DNA from: Verrucomicrobiota bacterium
GTDB taxonomy: Bacteria; Verrucomicrobiota; Verrucomicrobiia; Limisphaerales; VHCN01
Direction: 5' to 3'
Assembly: GCA_016871675.1 (NCBI GenBank)
Contig: VHCN01000028.1
Span: forward strand, 1-39,231
Length of the DNA stretch: 39,231 nucleotides
A model generated the notes under the pieces. It had not been told where the DNA came from, made no database searches, and saw nothing but the letters and a program-made list of their open reading frames with translations. Shown one piece after another: positions 33,723-39,231 of the stretch. Position 1 is the first letter of the stretch, and each line of letters begins with the position of its first letter. Both the position numbers and the translations under genes were made by a program.

Positions 33723-35191
33723 TCCTTCCGCGGCGGCAGGCCCGGTTGCAGTCCGGGTTTCGGCGGGGGCGACGACGCCTTCGGCGGCGTGTTCGTCCTG
33801 AACGCGGAGCGCAACAGCCAGTGGCGCTTGAGCCCCTGGAGCAGTTCGTCCGTGTGCATGATCGTGTCTGAAATCGACTTCACGATGTTCGTGTTCGCAT
33901 CCACCTGCCGGTGAAGGTTCGCCGTAATGCCGGCCAGGCTGTCGAGGGACTTGCTGAGTTCGAGCACGATGGCGGCAAGGTTGGTGTCGGCAGTCTTCAT
34001 GAGGCCGCGCGCATCGCCGAGCGTTGCGTCCACCTTCGCCATCGTGTTCGTGGCGGAACCGGCGATGGTCGTCATGGTGTTGGTCGTCGTGACCGTCAGC
34101 GTGCCGAGGCTGTTGGTGACGGACGCGAGGGTCGCGCGCGCCGTGGCGAGTGTGGTTTCGATCTGGCGGTTGAGGTCCTGGGTGATGAGCCACTCGCCGA
34201 GAGAGCCCTGCGCGTTGGTGAGATTGCCCGTGATGCGGCCGACGTTCCGCACGGCGGGCTGGGCGTCGGCGAGGAGGTTGGAGGCCTGGTTCACGAGCGG
34301 CCGCGCCGTGGTGATGAAGGTGTTCACGTTGGAGAGCATCGTGTGTGACGTGTCGAGGATGCCGGCGATCTGGTTCGTCAACGCGAGCATGACCGGCAGG
34401 GCGTCCTTCACGCGCTTCGTCACGTCCTCAATCGCCTCGGCGAGCACGACCGGCTCGCGCGCGAAAATGAAAACCTTGGACTCCGTCTTCCCGCGGCCAG
34501 TGACGGGGACGTAGTAGTTGTAGTATCCCGCGTTGAAGAATCGCGCGTCGAACCACGCATATTTCGGGCGGGACTCCGCCCGGGCGTAGCGGTCGAACAC
34601 GCTGGCCTTGCCTACGCCCGCCGCCTCGAGCGCGGCGAGCGAATTGGTTTCCACGTTGTTCGCAGCCTCGGCAAGTGCCCGCTCGCCGGCGAAGTAGTTC
34701 GTGGCGTAGACATACTGGCCGGGTTTGCTGCGAAGCACGTTCAGCGGCACTTCGGTCGCGTTATGAAACACGAACATCGAGAACCCGTTCGTCCCCTTGG
34801 TCAACTCGATGTAGCGGCTTCCGAATACTCCCGACGAGCCCACGACCGCGACGGTTCCTTCGGTCCAGACGTAGCCGATGTTCTCGCCGCGCACCGTGAA
34901 TTCGACGTAGACATTCCAGCCCGCCTCCGGTTTCTCGGGCGCGATGCGGGTGATCTCCCCGACCTCAAAGCCCATCATCTTCACCGTGTCCCCGACCTTG
35001 AGCCCCGCGCCGCTCCGCAGGTAAGTGTAGTAGCTGACCTTCGTGTCGAACCACCCTTTGCGCGCGGCCGTGTGATACACGTAGTAGGAAAACCCCGCGA
35101 GCAGAAGCAGCGTCGCGAGGCCGACGAAGAAGCCCACCGCGCGCTCCACGCGGCCGAGCCGCGTCCGAAGTTGGGGGGTCAAGTCCTGCAT
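33719..35191 (-). CDS. MCE/MlaD family lipid-transport protein
   Basis: A 490-residue substrate-binding component of an MCE transporter. It has a single N-terminal membrane helix (about 19-40), then the MCE domain (about 50-131) with LRSGAGLKVGDTVKMMGFEVGEI and GTVAVVGSSGVFGSRYIEL. A Tyr-rich middle section follows (RFFNAGYYNYYVPVTG near 235-250). A long C-terminal region (about 280-460) is rich in Asn/Thr/Ala with heptad-like hydrophobic spacing, consistent with helical or coiled tunnel segments as in longer MCE proteins. It ends in a Pro/Lys tail (PPKASSPPPKPGLQPGLPP). E. coli MlaD has 183 residues, so this is a large form. It is the last gene of the minus-strand order permease - ATPase - MCE, 13 bp after the ATPase. 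Confidence 0.9.
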   Translation of the reverse strand: MQDLTPQLRTRLGRVERAVGFFVGLATLLLLAGFSYYVYHTAARKGWFDTKVSYYTYLRSGAGLKVGDTVKMMGFEVGEITRIAPEKPEAGWNVYVEFTVRGENIGYVWTEGTVAVVGSSGVFGSRYIELTKGTNGFSMFVFHNATEVPLNVLRSKPGQYVYATNYFAGERALAEAANNVETNSLAALEAAGVGKASVFDRYARAESRPKYAWFDARFFNAGYYNYYVPVTGRGKTESKVFIFAREPVVLAEAIEDVTKRVKDALPVMLALTNQIAGILDTSHTMLSNVNTFITTARPLVNQASNLLADAQPAVRNVGRITGNLTNAQGSLGEWLITQDLNRQIETTLATARATLASVTNSLGTLTVTTTNTMTTIAGSATNTMAKVDATLGDARGLMKTADTNLAAIVLELSKSLDSLAGITANLHRQVDANTNIVKSISDTIMHTDELLQGLKRHWLLRSAFRTNTPPKASSPPPKPGLQPGLPPRKD

Positions 35192-35204
35192 GTCGTGCCT
35201 CCAT

Positions 35205-35990
35205 CTACCCCGCTGCCATCAATTCGCGCAAGGCCGGCTCGCGGGTGGCGTCGAGCGTGTCGCGTCCTCCCAGCGCCTGCCAGCGGCCTTCCTTGATCAT
35301 TGCGAACTGCCCGCCCTCCGACCGCCACGGGCAGAAATCATCCACCGCCACGGCGATCGTCAGCGGTTGGCCGTCGAGGAAAGGATGCCCCGCCGCGAGG
35401 ACTGCGAGCAACTCGATCCACCATGCCGTCTGCCGCCAGTCCAGTCCGCCGAGTGGATTGTCGAGGAGCAGCACTTCGGGCTTCAAAGCCAGCGCGCGGG
35501 CCAGCGCCGCCCGTTGCCGCGATGGTCGCCCGATGCGTGACGGCAGTGCGTCCGCCATATGAGTCAGCCCGAGGAGTTCGAGCACCTCGGCGGAAGCCGT
35601 CGCGGCGGCGGCCGCGTCGAGGTTTCGGTGGTATCCGAGCGCGAGTGCGACATTCTCGGAGACCGTCAGGTGATGAAACAACCGGCCGCCATTCTCGAAC
35701 ACCAGCCCCACGCGCAGTCGTTGCCGGACCAACTCGTCCTCATCGAGAACCTCGACGTTCCGGCCAAATAGAAAATAGGCGCCCGCCTCGGGCGGCACCA
35801 AACCCGCCATGGTTGCAAGCAGGTCGCTCTTGCCCGACCACGTTCCACCGCCCACGACCCACCACTCGCCGCGCGCGAGTTGCCAGTCCACGCCCTCGAC
35901 GGCGCGCCCGCCCTCGACGGGCGGCGGCCGCACCGTCACTCCTTTGAGCTCGACGAGCACCTCTCTGAGGATCTGGGTGGTCGCGGCCAT
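35205..35990 (-). CDS. MlaF-like ABC ATPase with degenerate catalytic motifs
   Basis: A 261-residue ABC-fold protein in the MlaF position of the operon. Walker A is intact (GGTWSGKS, 48-55) and Walker B keeps its Asp (LLLD177), but the following catalytic Glu is Asn178 (LLLDNP). The Q-loop Gln is Glu99 (LVFENGG), the LSGGQ signature is IGRPS (153-157, then RQRAALARAL), and the H-loop His is absent (AVAVDDF, 213-219). The surrounding scaffold (LFHHLTVSENVAL, AALARALALKPEVLLLDNPLGGLD) stays close to MlaF, and the frame is undamaged, so this looks like purifying selection on an altered protein, not decay. It probably still binds nucleotide; hydrolysis is doubtful. It starts 1 bp after the permease stop. 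Confidence 0.88.
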   Translation of the reverse strand: MAATTQILREVLVELKGVTVRPPPVEGGRAVEGVDWQLARGEWWVVGGGTWSGKSDLLATMAGLVPPEAGAYFLFGRNVEVLDEDELVRQRLRVGLVFENGGRLFHHLTVSENVALALGYHRNLDAAAAATASAEVLELLGLTHMADALPSRIGRPSRQRAALARALALKPEVLLLDNPLGGLDWRQTAWWIELLAVLAAGHPFLDGQPLTIAVAVDDFCPWRSEGGQFAMIKEGRWQALGGRDTLDATREPALRELMAAG

Positions 35991-35991
35991 T

Positions 35992-36852
35992 TCACATCAC
36001 GAGGTAGACGAGGATGAACATCGCGTCGAGCAGCACGCACGCCACGACGCTGTGCAACACCGCGCGCGTCGTCGCGAAGGAGACTTCCTCCAGCCGGAGC
36101 GGTTGCGCAAGGCCCTGGTAGCAGCTCACGATGGAGATCACCACGCCGAAGCCGACCGTCTTGAGCGCGAGGAGCGCGAAGTCCTCCCACATCAGCGCGC
36201 CCGCGAGCTGCCGGAAGTAATCCGCGGGCAGGATCGGCACGTCCTGGATGAACGCAAACACGTAGCCGCTGATCACCGCCGCGATGATGAGATACATGGT
36301 GAGCGAGAAAATCCCCGCCGCCATCCCGATCATCCGCGGGACCACGAGGTAATGCACCGGATCGATGCCGAGCGCCTCGAGCGCCTCGACCTCGCCATGC
36401 GCGCGCCGGTTGCCAAGCTCGATCACGGTCGCCGTGCCCACACGCGCCAGCACCAGCAGCGCGGCCGCGAGCGGTCCGAGTTCGCGGACCACCACCGTGA
36501 CCATCACCTTGCCGAGATACTCCTGTGCGCCGATTTGCTGAAGGAACGCGACGGTCTGCCCGATGATCACAAACCCCAAGGCCGCGCCGATGAACAGCAC
36601 CACCGGAAGGAGGCGCACGCCCGCACGGCTTATCTCCGACCGGATCATCGGGCGCATCACGTGTGAGGCGACGTTGAACTTCGTCACCGCCACGCCCAGC
36701 GTGATGAGCGCAAACGCCCCGAGCCCCTGCGCCGTGAGCAGGAACCGCAGCAGCATCCGCCCCGTGTAGTTGAGATACCCGCGCGGCAGCGGAGCTTCCA
36801 TGATGGTCTGCACGTTTCGCAGCAACTGTGTTGTCGCCTCCCGCGCTTCCAT
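35992..36852 (-). CDS. mlaE: MlaE family ABC permease
   Basis: The 286-residue membrane subunit of the MCE transporter. MlaE-family features: an N-terminal amphipathic part, about five or six hydrophobic helices (LITLGVAVTKF; LLPVVLFIGAALGFVIIGQT; LGPLAAALLVLARVGTA; MYLIIAAVISGYVFAFI; VGFGVVISIVSCY; VACVLLDAMFILVYLVM) and the conserved coupling loop GEVEALEALGIDPVHYLVVPRMIG. The loop normally docks onto the ATPase, and here it keeps the usual sequence although the ATPase is degenerate. First gene of the minus-strand MCE operon; 147 bp separate it from the divergent gene at 37000. The system should move phospholipid between inner and outer membranes; direction is unknown. Confidence 0.95.
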   Translation of the reverse strand: MEAREATTQLLRNVQTIMEAPLPRGYLNYTGRMLLRFLLTAQGLGAFALITLGVAVTKFNVASHVMRPMIRSEISRAGVRLLPVVLFIGAALGFVIIGQTVAFLQQIGAQEYLGKVMVTVVVRELGPLAAALLVLARVGTATVIELGNRRAHGEVEALEALGIDPVHYLVVPRMIGMAAGIFSLTMYLIIAAVISGYVFAFIQDVPILPADYFRQLAGALMWEDFALLALKTVGFGVVISIVSCYQGLAQPLRLEEVSFATTRAVLHSVVACVLLDAMFILVYLVM

Positions 36853-36999
36853 GCCGCGAGACTAAGTGCCACCCCGGAATCGGGGAAGTGGAAACTGCCC
36901 GCGCCTCCAACTCGCGCCGCCAAGCCCCGGCGCACCAAGGACCAACCCAGGGGCTCTTTCCCGAATTGCATCGCGGCCCCGGCTCGCTTACAAGCGGCC

Positions 37000-39000
37000 A
37001 TGTCTCTCGCCCGCACCCTTGCCGCCTCGGTCCTTCTCGCACTCGCAGCCTCCGCGCAGTCCCCTTCGCTTCCACCCGGCGTGAACAACTCGCAGAAGCC
37101 CGGCGATGCGCCGCCGTCGCCGCAGGAGTCGCTCGCGAAGATCACCCTGCCGCCGGGATTTCGCGCCCAGCTCTTCGCCGCGGAGCCGGACGTGATGCAG
37201 CCCATCGCCATTGAGTTCGACGATCGCGGGCGGCTGTGGGTGGCCGAGAACTACGCATACCCGCAATGGAACAAGACCAATGGCGTCAGCAACTCAACGC
37301 CCGACCGCATCCTGATTCTCAATGACCGCGACGGGGACGGGCGCTTCGACGAGCGCAAGGTTTTCTTCGACAAAGGCCGCCTCATCACAAGCGTGCTGCC
37401 CGGCTTCGGCGGTGTGTGGGTCTTGTCGCTGCCCGAGTTGCTGTTCTTCCCCGACGCGAACGGCGACGACATCCCCGACGGCCCGCCGGTCGTGCACCTG
37501 GACGGCTGGACGCCGAATGCGCGGCACAACTTCGTCAACGGCCTCGCGTGGGGTCCCGACGGCTGGCTCTACGGTCGCCACGGCATCACGACAAATTCCT
37601 TCGTCGGCAAGCCCGGCGCGCCCGACAGCGAGCGCGTGCTGCTCAACTGCTCCATCTGGCGCTATCACCCGGTGACGAGGAAGTTCGAGGTCGTCTGCCG
37701 CGGCACAACGAACCCGTGGGGCCTCGACTGGGACGAAAACGGGCAGGCGTTCTTCTCGAACAACGTCATCGGCCACTTCTGGCACGTGATCCCCGGCGCT
37801 TACTACAAGCGCATGTTCGGCGAGCACTTCAACCCGCACCTCTACGAACTGATGGAGAGCTGCTCCGATCACCTGCACTGGTCGGGCGCGAAGTGGCAGG
37901 ACAGCCGCACCGGCGCCGAGCACGCCTCGCTCGGCGGCGGTCATTCGCATTGCGGGCTGATGATTTATCTCGGCGACAACTTCCCGCGCGAGTGGCGTGG
38001 CCGCCCGTTCATCGGGAACATCCACGGCAACCGCACGCTGTTCGACACCATCGAGCGAAAGGGCTCGGGCTATGCCGCGAAGCACGGCGGAAACTTCCTG
38101 ATGGCAAACGACCCGTGGTTCCGCTCGACCGCGCAATACTACGGGCCCGACGGCGGCGTGTTCGTGACCGATTGGAGCGACCTCGGCGAATGTCACGACC
38201 ACGACGGCTCGCATCGCAGCAGCGGCCGCATCTACAAAATCACCTACGGCACGCCCAAGCCGGTCAGGAACCTCGACCTCGCGAAGCAGTCCGACGCCGA
38301 CCTCATCAAGTTGCTCACCCACGCGAACGAGTGGCAGCGCCGTCACGCGCAGCGACTTCTGCAAGAACGCGCCGCTGCCGGCAAACTGGCGAAGGCCACG
38401 TCCGCCGCGCTGCTCAAGTCGCTCAACAACGCGGCTTCGCGCCACGACAGGCTCCGCGCACTCTGGGCGTGCTGGGTCACGGGGGCCATCGCGAAGGACG
38501 AAGCCGGCAAACTCCTCGCGAGCAAGGACGAGCACGAACGCTGGTGGGCCGTGCGATTGCTGACCGAGGACGAAGCGTCACACTTTTCATCCGCACACCC
38601 CTCACCCGCCCTTCGGGCACCCTCTCCCCTCGTCGGACGAGGGGAGAGGGTTGGGGTGAGGGGTGACTCAGAAGCACTAGCTGTGGGCGCGGGATCCCTG
38701 ACACTTCCTCCGTCGCTGCTCTTGAAATTTACGGCGATGGCCAAGGACGATCCATCTCCATTCGTCCGACTCGGCCTCGCCTCCGCGCTGCAACGCCTCA
38801 AGCTCGCCGACCGCTGGCCCATCGCCGAAGCCTTGCTCTCGCACGCCGGGGACGCCACCGACAAGGACCTCCCGCTGCTGACGTGGTATGGCATCGAGCC
38901 CGCCGTCGCCGCCGACCCGGCCAAGGCCGCGCTGCTGCTCGCCAAGTGCCAGGTGCCGCAAGTGCGCCAGTTCATAACGCGCCGGCTTGCCGCAAAGTAA
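37000..39000 (+). CDS. PVC-type membrane-bound dehydrogenase domain protein with HEAT repeats, no heme motif
   Basis: A 666-residue exported protein. Signal peptide 1-19 ([10 protein letters not shown]). The sorbosone/glucose-dehydrogenase-like beta-propeller spans about 45-425: [109 protein letters not shown]-like [13 protein letters not shown]. HEAT-like repeats follow (about 440-666). Many relatives carry a C-terminal CxxCH cytochrome domain after RRLA; this protein stops exactly there, so it is a short form or truncated. An in-frame insertion at about 527-565 contains a 70-bp palindrome. The paralogue at 9778-10264 is a wreck. Substrate unknown; sugar or polyol oxidation is the family guess. 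Confidence 0.88.
   Translation: [666 protein letters not shown]
38596..38665. repeat. 70-bp compound palindrome inserted in frame in a coding region
   Basis: Outer arms CACCCCTCACCC (38596-38607) / GGGTGAGGGGTG (38654-38665), perfect over 12 bp. Inner arms ACCCTCTCCCCTCGTC (38619-38634) / GACGAGGGGAGAGGGT (38636-38651), perfect over 16 bp around one base. Between them on the left is a mini-hairpin GCCC-TTC-GGGC (38608-38618); on the right only TG. The whole could fold as a three-way cruciform. Sequences of the CCCTCTCCCC...GGGGAGAGGG type are known to me as widespread bacterial intergenic palindromes; here it is translated. Confidence 0.9.
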
Positions 39001-39023
39001 GCACACTCCGTCCGATTGAAGCG

Positions 39024-39231
39024 ATGAGATCACCGCGGACTCTATTTACGCTCGCGCTCACGCTTGCCGCATTCCAGTGCAGTGCCGCGCAGACGAATGA
39101 ATTCATTCACGTCCAACGGGGCGATCTGCCGATCCTCATCACCGCGCCGCACGGCGGCTCGATGGCCATTCCCGGCGTGCCGAAGCGCGTCGGCCCGGAA
39201 GCCGAGCGCAAGAACGGCAAGTTCGTGACCT
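39024..39231 (+). CDS. Putative N-formylglutamate amidohydrolase-like protein (5' part; runs off the window)
   Basis: Only 69 codons are visible. Residues 1-22 form a signal peptide (LFTLALTLAAFQCSAAQ). The mature part reads FIHVQRGDLPILITAPHGGSMAIPGVPKR; the (L/V)P-I-L-(I/L)-(S/T)-APHGG pattern is how N-formylglutamate amidohydrolase-like (PF05013) proteins begin, with the His as a zinc ligand. Too little is present to judge the rest. It starts 23 bp after the dehydrogenase gene and is probably cotranscribed. Confidence 0.6.
   Translation, partial: MRSPRTLFTLALTLAAFQCSAAQTNEFIHVQRGDLPILITAPHGGSMAIPGVPKRVGPEAERKNGKFVT

Noticed and set aside
1-39231. CRISPR array, prophage, integron or insertion sequence
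   Set aside because: No regularly spaced direct repeats, no phage structural or integrase genes and no transposase were found on either strand.

Overview
The window is GC-rich chromosomal DNA with densely packed genes, many GTG/TTG starts and 4-base stop/start overlaps. The gene content points to a Verrucomicrobiota bacterium, probably an environmental lineage near the Limisphaerales/Pedosphaera group. Supporting families are DUF1501 proteins (one intact, one broken), PVC-type membrane-bound dehydrogenase/HEAT proteins (one long, one wrecked), a PQQ-like propeller beginning with a WPRWRGP stretch, Tat-type leaders on sugar enzymes, and a small HTH-like protein of a type I associate with this phylum. 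The phylum call is inference from families; no rRNA is present.

Layout. 1-3226: the C-terminal part of a DUF1501 protein, a secreted GxDLY/SGNH hydrolase and a secreted cyclase-family hydrolase. 3353-7130: an overlapping run glnS - putative zinc aminopeptidase - tcdA. 7087-9144 (minus): yebC - sufE - tatD. 9237-10264: a small conserved protein, then a collapsed PVC dehydrogenase pseudogene. 10338-12133: purN-purK. 12223-18607: secreted carbohydrate and phosphate catabolism (alkaline-phosphatase-fold hydrolase, aldose 1-epimerase, sugar epimerase-type TIM barrel, PQQ-like propeller, enolase-superfamily dehydratase). 18733-21389: exonuclease III, a deoxyhypusine-synthase-like protein and a fatty acid hydroxylase/desaturase-like membrane protein. 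21554-25186: dnaE. 25337-28498: a possible export locus of an ABC ATPase, an FtsX-type permease, a His-rich lipoprotein and a DUF3299-like lipoprotein. 28520-29324 (minus): a broken DUF1501 gene. 29621-33722: RNA biology (RRM glycine-rich protein with a textbook terminator, IF-1, DEAD-box helicase with a DbpA-type RNA-binding tail, RluB/RsuA-type pseudouridine synthase). 33719-36852 (minus): an MCE/Mla lipid-transport operon whose ATPase has lost most canonical catalytic residues. 37000-39231: a PVC dehydrogenase/HEAT protein carrying a 70-bp palindrome in frame, and the start of a possible N-formylglutamate amidohydrolase-like protein.

Points deserving follow-up: the degenerate MCE-system ATPase; the ABC/FtsX + HxHxxxH lipoprotein + DUF3299 locus as a candidate uncharacterised envelope system; palindromic elements that have become coding sequence at two places; and two PVC signature genes broken by internal deletion. 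No CRISPR array, prophage, IS transposase or tRNA was recognised.
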